Below are positions 1 through 8,166 of a stretch of DNA of 64,000 nucleotides, piece after piece. Numbering within the stretch: position 1 is the first letter of the stretch; every line of letters begins with the position of its first letter. The notes under the pieces are model-generated. The model had not been told where the DNA came from and ran no database searches. It saw only the letters and a list, made by a program, of their open reading frames with translations. Source of the stretch: Coprococcus sp. (lineage in GTDB: Bacteria; Bacillota; Clostridia; Lachnospirales; Lachnospiraceae). The position numbers were made by a program, and so were the translations under genes. The stretch lies in assembly GCA_017935345.1 (NCBI GenBank), contig JAGBHU010000053.1, forward strand, positions 1 to 64,000. The letters are read 5' to 3'.

Positions 1-4
1 AAAA

Positions 5-134
5 ACCCCTTCAAGGGGTGGCAAAAGCGGCAAAGGCAAGATGGCTTGAACAAAGTGAAAGCCAGCGTCTTTAGGCGCTGGCCGGTAACGAGCCCTTATA
101 GGGCTAGAGCAAACCACCCGTTGGACGGGTGGTT
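5..134 (+). ncRNA. Hairpin cluster, possible omega-RNA / IS200-IS605 right end
   Basis: Four short perfect hairpins follow one another at 5-19, 61-82, 91-105 and 112-134. The last has nine-base arms (AACCACCCG / CGGGTGGTT). No ORF covers the segment. Such a run of compact stems ending in a strong terminal hairpin resembles the 3' end of TnpB-type transposons, where the guide (omega/HEARO-like) RNA and the transposon right end coincide. The tnpB gene would lie upstream of the window, so the assignment is inference from structure only. Read simply, it is a structured RNA or terminator cluster next to the 3' end of agrB. Confidence 0.4.
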
Positions 135-154
135 ATGATTTTTATAGAATACAG

Positions 155-712
155 TTATTGTTCATGTTTTGTTAAGATACAAGGCAGTTGAAGAATAGCA
201 GGAAGTATAATGCCGACTGCCAGACTTTCAGCCGAGTGCATAGGTCCTATACATACGCATATAAAATATAAAATACCAAAGAATAGTAGAATCAGAATCA
301 GATTTCTTTTGTATATATTGCGCTCGTATTCTTCAATAGGTTTATTTGCTGAAGAAATAGGACTGACTATGGTTAGTATTATAATAGAAATTAGTATAAT
401 ACCATGTAACATTACCCCGACATTAATTATATTAGATAGAGTAACAGATATAATTAGTAAGATGCATGAACAAATAAGACATATCGGTGCAGAGGGAGCA
501 TGATATCCACCACTATATCTTCGGATACTCACAAAGGGGATGATAATAAACAAGAAGTTTATTAAATTACCCGATATACATGAAAGCAAAAACACAATGA
601 CAATAGGCAAGGCTGCCATAATGATATGTGTTATAGCATATGAGTATAATAATGCATCCTGTTCCGATATGGCATCCTGTTTAATCAGCCAGTTCGTTAG
701 ACGGCTTATCAT
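155..712 (-). CDS. agrB: AgrB-like autoinducer-processing membrane peptidase
   Basis: About 185 residues, mostly hydrophobic, with several membrane segments. AgrB proteins are membrane cysteine endopeptidases that cut the AgrD precursor and help cyclise and export the peptide signal. The family active site is visible as RRYSGGYHAPS followed by a cysteine: His71 and Cys78, the same +7 spacing as in S. aureus AgrB (His77/Cys84). The start at 712 (MISRLTNW) is preferred over the longer open frame to 808 because it follows an AAGAAAG-like ribosome site and gives a normal AgrB amino terminus. It overlaps the end of agrD by 32 bases, implying co-expression. No agrC or agrA sensor genes lie in the window. 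Confidence 0.85.
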   Translation of the reverse strand: MISRLTNWLIKQDAISEQDALLYSYAITHIIMAALPIVIVFLLSCISGNLINFLFIIIPFVSIRRYSGGYHAPSAPICLICSCILLIISVTLSNIINVGVMLHGIILISIIILTIVSPISSANKPIEEYERNIYKRNLILILLFFGILYFICVCIGPMHSAESLAVGIILPAILQLPCILTKHEQ

Positions 713-863
713 ATTCTTTCTTATATCTCGATAATTTATCAGGCACAATCGGCTGATACAAAACATAACATGATGTAGAATTTGCATCTGCTTTAAGTGT
801 TGAATCAAGTATTGATGTTATTGCTTTTGCAGCAGATCTCTTCTTTTTACCTACTGTGTTCAT
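681..863 (-). CDS. agrD: AgrD-like cyclic (thio)lactone autoinducer precursor
   Basis: A 60-residue peptide with a basic, amphipathic amino-terminal leader, a core NSTSCYVLYQP and an acidic tail. This is the layout of clostridial AgrD precursors, in which a cysteine five residues from the mature C-terminus closes a thiolactone and a conserved YQP..P..L segment follows the cut. The mature ring is therefore probably Cys-Tyr-Val-Leu-Tyr; this is inference. The start follows a very strong AAAGGAGG site. The gene lies upstream of agrB and overlaps it, the reverse of the S. aureus order but common in Clostridia. A candidate Spo0A box lies about 120 bases upstream. Confidence 0.85.
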   Translation of the reverse strand: MNTVGKKKRSAAKAITSILDSTLKADANSTSCYVLYQPIVPDKLSRYKKEYDKPSNELAD

Positions 864-980
864 ACAATTTCCTCCTTTGAACTTGTTATCATCAGTAGCT
901 ACTTTTCAATCATACACCATTGATTATTGGATTTCTATAGATTTGCCCCAGTGGTATAGAAACGCCGAAAAATGGTTAAA

Positions 981-987
981 TTCGACA
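981..987 (-). promoter_or_regulatory. Candidate Spo0A box in the 864-1243 intergenic region
   Basis: The plus strand reads TTCGACA, i.e. TGTCGAA on the minus strand, an exact match to the Spo0A-box core, upstream of agrD. A single seven-base site is weak evidence. The rest of the ~380-base gap is AT-rich and otherwise holds only the palindrome at 1069-1090 and the start of the duplicated XRE unit. Confidence 0.3.
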
Positions 988-1068
988 TATTTTTACACAA
1001 ATTAATAATTTTATACAGAAAATATAATGTAGAACATTTTAATTTTGGATGTCAGGAATATAGATTTT

Positions 1069-1090
1069 CATTCAAAACATGTTTTGAATG
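1069..1090. promoter_or_regulatory. Perfect 22-bp palindrome, candidate operator
   Basis: The 22 bases are an uninterrupted inverted repeat with half-site CATTCAAAACA. It lies ~150 bases upstream of the first XRE gene and ~200 bases upstream of agrD in the divergent direction. A dimeric HTH repressor such as the adjacent XRE proteins could bind it; this is inference. It is not repeated before the second XRE gene. Confidence 0.45.
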
Positions 1091-1243
1091 CATATCATAA
1101 TGCAATGCAGAAATAATAATACAAAAAAATTAAAAACAAAATGCAATACAGAATAGTTGTGTTGTGCATTGTGGAGTTTGGAGAGTTTAATTGCTATTAT
1201 TCAAAATGTATAATGAAAATCCAAATAATTAAGGAGACTTATT

Positions 1244-1573
1244 ATGAGTTCAATATCTGTAGATATGGGCAAGAGGATTCGTGACAGACGAAAAAAACTG
1301 GGAATATTGCAATATAGGCTGGCAGAGACGTTGGATATTTCCAATAATCATATGTCGGCAATTGAGAATGGAAGAGAAAATTTGAGTATTGATTTACTGA
1401 TTCATATTTGCCATGAACTGGATGTGACTCCTGATTATTTGTTATTAGGAAGCACACACTCCCAAAATGTACCAAGGGATATTCTGGACCAGCTTAGACT
1501 GTGTAAACCGGAGACAGTAAAAATTGTCAAAAAATTTGTAGATATGATGATGGAAATTGAAGGTCAGGAATAA
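1244..1573 (+). CDS. XRE-family HTH transcriptional regulator (copy 1)
   Basis: A 109-residue protein with an XRE/Cro-type helix-turn-helix at about residues 8-65 (GKRIRDRRKKLGI ... NNHMSAIENGRENLS ... LDVTPDYLL) and a short helical C-terminal tail ending MMMEIEGQE that may mediate dimerisation. These proteins bind palindromic operators and act as repressors or switches. It starts at an ATG behind a clear AAGGAGA site, with TATAAT at 1209-1214 and no convincing -35 box, so an activator or autoregulation is likely. The neighbour at 1746 is a near-identical duplicate. The agr pair lies on the opposite strand, so control of agrD is possible but unproven. Confidence 0.9.
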   Translation: MSSISVDMGKRIRDRRKKLGILQYRLAETLDISNNHMSAIENGRENLSIDLLIHICHELDVTPDYLLLGSTHSQNVPRDILDQLRLCKPETVKIVKKFVDMMMEIEGQE

Positions 1574-1745
1574 ATTTATCTTGAATTTGGTATCTCATAA
1601 TGCTTTGCAGAAAAAATAATATAATAAATTTTATGTATTAGAATACGTCACAGAATAATTCTGTTTCACATTGTGGAGTTTAGGGGATGTAGTTGCTATG
1701 ATTCAGAATGTATAATGAAAATCTGATTAATGAAGGAGACTTGGT

Positions 1746-2075
1746 ATGGGTTCAATATCTATGGATATGGGAAGGCGGATTCGTGACAGGCGGAAGAAAC
1801 TTGGAATACTTCAGTATAGACTTGCAGAAACATTGGATATATCCAATAATCATATGTCAGCGATTGAAAATGGAAGAGAGAATGTAAGTGTTGAGCTGCT
1901 TATTAATATATGTCACGCTTTGGATGTTACGCCCGATTATCTGTTGTTAGGGAGTACACATTCTCAGAATGTACCAAGAGATATACTGGATCAACTCAGA
2001 TTATGCAAACCGGAGACAGTAAAATTAGTGAAAAAATTTGTAGATATGATGATGGAAATAGAGGGACAGGAATAG
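1746..2075 (+). CDS. XRE-family HTH transcriptional regulator (copy 2)
   Basis: Same length (109 residues) and architecture as the gene at 1244. Only about a dozen residues differ, mostly conservative (SVDMGK to SMDMGR, ICHELD to ICHALD). The recognition-helix region is essentially unchanged, so both copies should read the same operator. It has its own copy of the upstream promoter block and a GAAGGAGA ribosome site, and is followed by a good terminator at 2080-2118. Gene dosage or early subfunctionalisation is a reasonable reading; no target is known. Confidence 0.9.
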   Translation: MGSISMDMGRRIRDRRKKLGILQYRLAETLDISNNHMSAIENGRENVSVELLINICHALDVTPDYLLLGSTHSQNVPRDILDQLRLCKPETVKLVKKFVDMMMEIEGQE

Positions 2076-2079
2076 ATAT

Positions 2080-2118
2080 AAAAAGGGAGACCGTAAATGT
2101 TATGCGGTTTCCCTTTTT
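2080..2118 (+). terminator. Rho-independent terminator after the XRE pair
   Basis: Stem AAAAAGGGAGACCG pairs with CGGTTTCCCTTTTT around an 11-base loop, ending in a T run. It closes transcription of the second XRE gene. Confidence 0.8.
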
Positions 2119-2287
2119 GATATAATACATTTATAAATATTAATTCCATTAAAGTCAGTTTTACATTTTACTGATATTGTTTTATAATAAAAAAGATTAT
2201 GTATGTGGTCAATCGGATTGTATAGGTTTTATATGATTTGATGATTCAGGAACTATGAATGACGATAATGATATATGAGGTGATAAA

Positions 2288-4048
2288 ATGAATATACGAA
2301 TGAGAATTCTTTATATTTTCATGGGAGTATGTGTCATATTGGGCATGAGCTATATATATAAGGAAAATACACTTGTGCATGCAGAGCAGAGGAATATGGA
2401 GGGTACATCCAAAGAGAACAGCAGCGAAGCTGCATCTACAGAGGAAGTAACAACCGAAGAGATTACAACCGAAGAAACTACAACCGAGGAAACTACAACC
2501 GAGGAATGTCTGCATGACTATAAGACAGTTGTAAAGGCAGCAACAAATAAGACAAACGGATATCAGGAAGAGCAGTGTAATATTTGTGGTGAAAAGGGTG
2601 CAAAAACAATCATATACAGAATTAAGTCTATAAAACTGAGCGAGACAGCATATTCATATGATGGCAGGACAAAGAAACCTAAGGTTACAGCTTATGACAG
2701 TAAGGGAAATAAGATATCCTCGTCAAATTATAAGGTAACATACCAGAACGGAAGAAGAAAACCGGGCAGATATTGTGTAACAATAGAATTTTCAGGAAAT
2801 TATAGCGGTACATTTACCAGATACTTTCATATAACGCCAAGGGGGGCGTCGGTAAAAACCATAGTCGGCGGACAGGGTTCGGTTACCGTAACATTAAAGG
2901 CCGCAGGCAAGACATTTACAGGATATCAAATCCAGTATAGCAAAAAGAAAAACTTTTCTTCCGGCGTAAAGACAAAGACTGTAAGTAAAGGGAAGAATGC
3001 TTATAAGATTGCCAATTTGGATACAAATGCCAGATACTATGTACGTGTCAGAACATATCTGTTGTCAGGTGGAAAAAAGGTTTATTCCCAATGGTCAGAC
3101 AGTACAACAGCACGTACAAAGATATACAGCAATATGAATATTGTTTCTACGGACCATCAGAAATACAGTTATGAGGAGATGGTACAGGATATCGCACAGC
3201 TTCAGAAGCGATATAAAGACCATTGTACGGTTAACATTTTGGGTACTACCGCAGATAAACGTAATTTATATGAGGTCATTGTAGGAAATCCTGATGCGGA
3301 TAAGCACCTTATCGTATTGTCAAATCTTCATGCAAGAGAATATATGACAGTACAGCTTTGTATGAAGCAGATAGAGTATTATTTAAATTACTACAATAAA
3401 ACCATAGGCGGGGTTAAGGTTTCCAGTGTACTTGATGAGGTTGCAATCCATTTTATGCCGTCCTGTAATCCTGACGGTACGGCAATAGCCCAATTTGGAT
3501 TTGATGCTATCAGGAATAAAAGGTTGAGAAATAATTTATATAAAATGGGTGGACTTACCTATAAGTGGAAATCAAATGCACGAGGCGTGGATTTGAACCA
3601 GAACTGGGATATCGACTTTGAGGTTCATGGTACGAAGGGAAGTGACTGGTATTCAGGTAAGAAACCACATAGTGAGGCCGAAGTTAAGGCAATTATAAAG
3701 ATGCTTGACAGGGTGGAAACAGAAGGCGAGATAGTGGGCTTCCTGAGCTACCATGCCATGGGCGAGGTAATATACGGAATGTGTGCGCCTGAAGCGGGAG
3801 AGACTATGGCAAAGACAGTTGATGATATGTATAGTGTGGCATACAAGCAGTCCAAATACGTGTTGTATGGTTCAACTTCCATATCATGTAACCAGTCCAG
3901 GGAGTATCTAATGTATAAGCGTGGTATTCCGGGCATCACACTTGAGATAGGAAGCTCAGAGACACCGCTTGATATCAGTCAGTTTGCACCTACATGGAGA
4001 AAAAACAAGAGATTGGTTCTTTTGGAAGCCGCATTGTTTTGCGAATAG
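2288..4048 (+). CDS. Secreted M14-family zinc carboxypeptidase with repeat domains
   Basis: 586 residues, exported. It has an N-terminal signal/anchor segment (residues ~5-24), a Thr/Glu linker with TTEE repeats (~50-73), a small Cys-containing segment (CLHDY ... CNICG), a YDG-type beta domain (~112-185), an FN3-like domain (~186-277), then the peptidase. M14 hallmarks are present: zinc ligands His348 and Glu351 in HARE, the RGVDLNQNW loop, the third zinc ligand His489 in SYHAMG and the catalytic Glu553 in LEIGS. It should trim C-terminal residues from peptides or cell-wall peptides outside the cell. The FN3/YDG modules probably hold it at the surface. It starts at an ATG behind TGAGGTGATAA. 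It stands alone between the XRE genes and the sbcD-like gene. Confidence 0.88.
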   Translation: MNIRMRILYIFMGVCVILGMSYIYKENTLVHAEQRNMEGTSKENSSEAASTEEVTTEEITTEETTTEETTTEECLHDYKTVVKAATNKTNGYQEEQCNICGEKGAKTIIYRIKSIKLSETAYSYDGRTKKPKVTAYDSKGNKISSSNYKVTYQNGRRKPGRYCVTIEFSGNYSGTFTRYFHITPRGASVKTIVGGQGSVTVTLKAAGKTFTGYQIQYSKKKNFSSGVKTKTVSKGKNAYKIANLDTNARYYVRVRTYLLSGGKKVYSQWSDSTTARTKIYSNMNIVSTDHQKYSYEEMVQDIAQLQKRYKDHCTVNILGTTADKRNLYEVIVGNPDADKHLIVLSNLHAREYMTVQLCMKQIEYYLNYYNKTIGGVKVSSVLDEVAIHFMPSCNPDGTAIAQFGFDAIRNKRLRNNLYKMGGLTYKWKSNARGVDLNQNWDIDFEVHGTKGSDWYSGKKPHSEAEVKAIIKMLDRVETEGEIVGFLSYHAMGEVIYGMCAPEAGETMAKTVDDMYSVAYKQSKYVLYGSTSISCNQSREYLMYKRGIPGITLEIGSSETPLDISQFAPTWRKNKRLVLLEAALFCE

Positions 4049-4135
4049 ATATGATGTGGCAGAAGGCTTATAATTGCAGACTGGTTGAGGCTTAAACCGG
4101 TATTATAAATAGATTATGGATAAGAGGAACCTGTT

Positions 4136-5188
4136 ATGAAATTTATACATGCAGCAGATATTCATTTGGGCGCCAGGCCGGACAAAGGCAAGGCATGGAG
4201 CAGCACACGTGCGGCGGAGATAGAAAATACATTTGACAAGTTAATAGACATTGCAGAGGATAGAAAGGTAGACCTTCTGTTGCTTGCAGGAGATGTGTTT
4301 CATGCACCTCCTGATTTGGCACAACTGAAAAATCTTGATTACAGGTTGTCTAAGCTTACGGTTACAAGGACTATCATAATAGCCGGAAATCACGACTATA
4401 TAGAAGAAGGTTCTGCCGCTGAAAGCTATGAGTTTCAGTCAAATACCGTGCTTATGCCAAGGGATTGTTTTAGTAATGCATACATGGAGGATATCAATAC
4501 CTGTATTACAGGCTTCAGCTATGGAAAGGCACTATATACGGATGATGTGACAGCTGATATAGGTCCTCAGAAGGAAGCTGCAATCAACATTCTGCTGATG
4601 CATGGTGGAGATGAAACGCATGTACCTATCAATTTCAGGGAATTGGCGGAAGCAGGATTTGATTATGTGGCACTTGGACATATTCATAAGCCAAGACATA
4701 TGGTGAAAAACAAAATGGCATATTCAGGTTCTCTTGAGCCTGTCGATTGTACCGAAACAGGAAGAAGAGGCTTCATATATGGACAGTGTGTTGATGGAGA
4801 GACACGAATCAAATGGGAGCCGCTTAATTGCAGAAGCTATATTAATTTAGGTTTTGAAGTGAAACCGGAATATAGCGGAGCCCAGATAGTGGATGTTATG
4901 CGAAGACAGATTGAGAAAATGGGAACCAATAATATCTATAGGATTATTCTGCAAGGCCAGCTTGGAAATGGTATGAAGCCGGATTTCTCACAGCTTAAGC
5001 TGAAATATAACATATACGATGTAACAGATAATACCATGTATGAATACAATATGGACAAGCTGCTTTTGGATAATGAAAATAATCTGATGGGAAGATTTAT
5101 CAAAACATTATCTGAGTCTGATGATGAAATAAGCAGGAAAGCATTGAAATATGGTATTGAAGCCATGATTGCAACTGGAGAAAAGTAA
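4136..5188 (+). CDS. SbcD/YhaO-type metallophosphoesterase (DNA repair nuclease subunit)
   Basis: 350 residues. Calcineurin-like phosphoesterase motifs run in order: HAADIHLG near the N-terminus, LAGDVFH, AGNHDY, LMHGGDE and LGHIHKP, which supply the two-metal ligands of Mre11/SbcD enzymes. Such proteins are Mn-dependent 3'-5' exonucleases and endonucleases acting on DNA ends with a Rad50-like ATPase. The next gene, overlapping by one base (TAATG), is that ATPase. The short C-terminal region and partner type resemble B. subtilis YhaO more than E. coli SbcD. Starts at an ATG after AGAGGAACC. Confidence 0.88.
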   Translation: MKFIHAADIHLGARPDKGKAWSSTRAAEIENTFDKLIDIAEDRKVDLLLLAGDVFHAPPDLAQLKNLDYRLSKLTVTRTIIIAGNHDYIEEGSAAESYEFQSNTVLMPRDCFSNAYMEDINTCITGFSYGKALYTDDVTADIGPQKEAAINILLMHGGDETHVPINFRELAEAGFDYVALGHIHKPRHMVKNKMAYSGSLEPVDCTETGRRGFIYGQCVDGETRIKWEPLNCRSYINLGFEVKPEYSGAQIVDVMRRQIEKMGTNNIYRIILQGQLGNGMKPDFSQLKLKYNIYDVTDNTMYEYNMDKLLLDNENNLMGRFIKTLSESDDEISRKALKYGIEAMIATGEK

Positions 5189-6879
5189 TGTATATAAATA
5201 AATTGCTGCTAAAAGAGTTTGGAAAATTCAATAATAAAGAAATAAAGCTCAATCCGGGGCTGAATCTGATATATGGACCAAATGAGTCCGGTAAAACAAC
5301 GATAAAAGAATTTATAGTCGGTATGCTTTATGGAATCGATAAGTCAAGAGGATTGGGGGCAAAGCTTGATAATTATCAGCTTAGAAAACCTATCAACAGC
5401 AGTGGCTATTCAGGCAAAGCTTATGTAAGCAGTAACGGAAAGAGCCATTTGATAGAGAGAAGCTTTCTGAGAACAAATAAAAATGCTACCTTGACTGAGA
5501 TTGAAACAGGAAAAGAGGTTCAGTTAAAAAAGCCTAACTCGTTTAATGGGTTACTGTTTGACGTGGATAAAAGCACCTATGTCAATACTCTGTGTATAGG
5601 TGAGCATGGAGCCGCACCGGGAAAAGAGCTGGCTGATGAGCTGGGTAATTATGTGCTTAATTTAACGACCACCAAGAATGCGGACATTGATAAGGCAGAG
5701 ACTATTAAATATTTGAAAAATGAAAAGAAGAAGTATGACAATCGTAAACTCCTTACCCAAATAGAGGACTATGAGGCGGAGATGGCGGAGCTTGGGGATG
5801 TGGATGCAGTCCTTGAGGACATCAGAGAGAGCAGAAGGGAAGAACTGGATTCTTATAATATGGAGATTGCCAGACTGAAGCGAGAAGCAAGACAACTGGT
5901 GAATGAAAAGGATGCTGCAATTCCTGATGAAGATGAGGCGCGGGAAAGAAGCCGTATTTTTCTTGAGGTTGAAGCCTTAGAGGAAGAACCAAAGAAAAAG
6001 GACAGACCGCTTTCAGATAATATATTGATTATATTGCTTACCGGTATTGCGGTTGTGGCATTTGTGACATTATTTGTACATTTACTGAAATTTCAAAAAT
6101 CCATCCAGCAGTTGTTTTGTATCTGTACCATTGCATTTGTCGCAATTACAATGATTGACGGAATGTATAGGAAGGGGTTTTTTGACAGTGCCGAAAAGAC
6201 ACCTGATGAAGAAGAGTTTAATAAGATGGTGTATGAGCTGGGGCGTGCTACCGAGGCCAGAACTGTCCGTATAGAGATTGATAAGAATTTTCAGGATGCG
6301 CATGATGCGAAACTTGAGTTGCTTAAATTTAAGGAGCACGATGCTGTTGTAAGAAGAGATGCATATTATGAATTAAAGGAAAAACGGGATAAGCTTCTTA
6401 GTGAATATGAGGTGCTTGAAACTGAAAAGCGGGCTATAGACCTTGCGATAGACACGATTAATGATTTGTCTGTTGATATATATAATGATTTTGGAAGCCA
6501 GCTGAATGACAGTATCTCGGAAATGGTAAGTATCATAACGGATGGAAAATATAAGAAGGTACTGCTGGATGATACCATGCATATATCCGTTCTGGATGAT
6601 GACCATTATATGGGAATAGAGTATTTAAGCAGTGGAACCATGGAGCAAATCTATCTGGCCGTAAGATTGTGTATTGCCAGTCTGCTTTGCGAGGACAAGA
6701 TGCCTGTTATTGTAGATGATATCTTTACGGCGTATGATTCCAAGAGGCTTAGAAATGCACTTTATTGCATGAGTCGTATTCACACCGACCAGATTATCAT
6801 TCTTACCTCAAATGAAGCCATCGGGGATATGCTGGATGATTTGGGAATGGAATATAATTATATAGAGCTGAGTATATAA
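5188..6879 (+). CDS. Rad50/YhaN-like ATPase with membrane hairpin
   Basis: 563 residues. An SMC/Rad50 head is split across the ends: Walker A GPNESGKTT at ~30-38, the ABC-type signature LSSGTMEQ at ~480 and Walker B MPVIVDDIF at ~506-514. Between them are coiled-coil stretches (~180-260 and ~345-430) and, at ~278-325, two strongly hydrophobic segments. Rad50/SbcC would have a CxxC zinc hook at this apex; none is visible. The protein is much shorter than B. subtilis YhaN (about 960 residues). Role inferred: ATP-driven partner of the upstream nuclease in DNA end processing, possibly membrane-tethered. A shared terminator follows. Confidence 0.82.
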   Translation: MYINKLLLKEFGKFNNKEIKLNPGLNLIYGPNESGKTTIKEFIVGMLYGIDKSRGLGAKLDNYQLRKPINSSGYSGKAYVSSNGKSHLIERSFLRTNKNATLTEIETGKEVQLKKPNSFNGLLFDVDKSTYVNTLCIGEHGAAPGKELADELGNYVLNLTTTKNADIDKAETIKYLKNEKKKYDNRKLLTQIEDYEAEMAELGDVDAVLEDIRESRREELDSYNMEIARLKREARQLVNEKDAAIPDEDEARERSRIFLEVEALEEEPKKKDRPLSDNILIILLTGIAVVAFVTLFVHLLKFQKSIQQLFCICTIAFVAITMIDGMYRKGFFDSAEKTPDEEEFNKMVYELGRATEARTVRIEIDKNFQDAHDAKLELLKFKEHDAVVRRDAYYELKEKRDKLLSEYEVLETEKRAIDLAIDTINDLSVDIYNDFGSQLNDSISEMVSIITDGKYKKVLLDDTMHISVLDDDHYMGIEYLSSGTMEQIYLAVRLCIASLLCEDKMPVIVDDIFTAYDSKRLRNALYCMSRIHTDQIIILTSNEAIGDMLDDLGMEYNYIELSI

Positions 6880-6900
6880 AATTTGTTTCTCAAAAAATAA

Positions 6901-6936
6901 ACAGCCTGCGGGATTATAATCTTGCAGGCTGTTTTC
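6901..6936. terminator. Bidirectional terminator between the ATPase and prs
   Basis: Stem ACAGCCTGC / GCAGGCTGT with a T run to the right and an A run (AAAAAATAA) to the left, so it can stop both converging transcripts. Confidence 0.8.
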
Positions 6937-6947
6937 TTGTATCACAA

Positions 6948-8144
6948 TTATATCTCGTAATTATCGGAGATGGTATGGCGTATCTTGTACTCTGCAATAC
7001 GCGCATTGATTCTTTCTGATGGGTCAAGCAAATCGCTTAGGGAAGCATCGTGGTTTAAGTGGTCGATAATTAATGCAATATATTTGCTCATATCGGCTGA
7101 CTTATACCAGCTGCGTGAAAATAAATCAGGCTGCTGATAAGTCAGGTTGGTTGTTATGACCTTTTCAATAATGCCTTCCTCATGGCATTTGTCAAATACC
7201 GCAAGTCCCTTTGTAAATAAACCGAAGGTAGCAATTGCGTAAACGCGTCTGGCTTTTCTGTTTTTCAGCTGTTTTGCAACATCAATCATGCTTTCTCCTG
7301 AAGCAATCATATCATCTATGATAATAACGTCTTTGCCTTCTACGGAGTCACCAAGAAACTCGTGGGCGACAATCGGATTACGTCCGTCTACAACTCTTGA
7401 ATAATCTCTTCTCTTGTAGAACATTCCGACATCGACACCAAGCAGATTTGCAAAATAAATAGCTCTGTGCATCGCACCCTCATCCGGAGCAATTACCATC
7501 ATGTGGTTATTGTCAATCTCAAGGTCAGGTGTTGTCTTAAGAAGCGTTTTCACAAACTGATAGGTTGGTCTTACATTTTCAAAGCCGCTTTTTGGAATGG
7601 CATTTACAACACGTGGGTCGTGTGCATCGAAGGTAACAATATTGTCAACGCCATACTGCTTGAGCTCCTGTAACATAACAGCACAGTCGAGAGATTCTCT
7701 TGTTGAACGCTTATGTTGGCGGCTTTCGTAGAGGAACGGCATAATGACTGTTATTTTTCTGGGTTTATCCGTCATGGCAGATATAATTCTTTTTAAATCT
7801 GCATAGTGGTCATCAGGAGACATTCTCTGAGGCTGACCTGCCATAGTATATGTACAGCTATAATTTCCTACATCGAGCATGATATAGATATCCTTACCAC
7901 GCACCGACTCATTGATGACACCCTTTGCTTCACCTGAACCAAAACGCGGGCAATCAGTATCAATAAGATATGTTTCCTTCTCATAGCCATGATAAACTAT
8001 GGAAGACTTATGCTCATTTTGACGATTTTTTCTCCATTTTACAATATAATGGTCTACCTTATCGCCCAATTCCTTGCAGCTTTTGTGTGCAACAATTCCC
8101 AAACTACCAACTGGTATCGTTTCTAATTTGCTATCATCTGGCAT
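6948..8144 (-). CDS. prs: Ribose-phosphate pyrophosphokinase
   Basis: 398 residues. It makes PRPP from ribose-5-phosphate and ATP for purine, pyrimidine, histidine, tryptophan and NAD synthesis. The PRPP-binding loop is clear (VIIIDDMIASGESM), as is the catalytic flexible-loop region (YKRRDYS preceded by APDEGAMHRA). It is longer than the ~315-residue classical enzyme, with about 70 extra N-terminal residues, a form I associate with Lachnospiraceae. The start at 8144 (MPDDSKLE) is chosen over the longer open frame because GGAGG stands about nine bases upstream and because it clears the end of dnaI. It is last in the dnaD-dnaI-prs run. Two PRPP users, hpt and trpF, lie elsewhere in the window. 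Confidence 0.9.
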   Translation of the reverse strand: MPDDSKLETIPVGSLGIVAHKSCKELGDKVDHYIVKWRKNRQNEHKSSIVYHGYEKETYLIDTDCPRFGSGEAKGVINESVRGKDIYIMLDVGNYSCTYTMAGQPQRMSPDDHYADLKRIISAMTDKPRKITVIMPFLYESRQHKRSTRESLDCAVMLQELKQYGVDNIVTFDAHDPRVVNAIPKSGFENVRPTYQFVKTLLKTTPDLEIDNNHMMVIAPDEGAMHRAIYFANLLGVDVGMFYKRRDYSRVVDGRNPIVAHEFLGDSVEGKDVIIIDDMIASGESMIDVAKQLKNRKARRVYAIATFGLFTKGLAVFDKCHEEGIIEKVITTNLTYQQPDLFSRSWYKSADMSKYIALIIDHLNHDASLSDLLDPSERINARIAEYKIRHTISDNYEI

Positions 8145-8166
8145 GACAAAATCCTCCGTAATGTAG

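Larger units (their letters stand above)
1096..2075 (+). repeat. Tandem ~500-bp duplication carrying an XRE gene and its promoter
   Basis: Two consecutive units begin at about 1096 and 1596 (both CATAATGC) and are offset by 500-502 bases. Each holds a conserved ATTGTGGAGTTT block (1168-1179 and 1670-1681), a TATAAT box (1209-1214 and 1711-1716), a GAAGGAGACTT or TTAAGGAGACTT ribosome site and a 109-codon HTH gene. The promoter regions have diverged more than the coding parts. Confidence 0.8.

Noticed and set aside
713..808. Longer AgrB start at 808
   Set aside because: The extension lies inside agrD in another frame, has no ribosome site and does not resemble AgrB; 712 is preferred.
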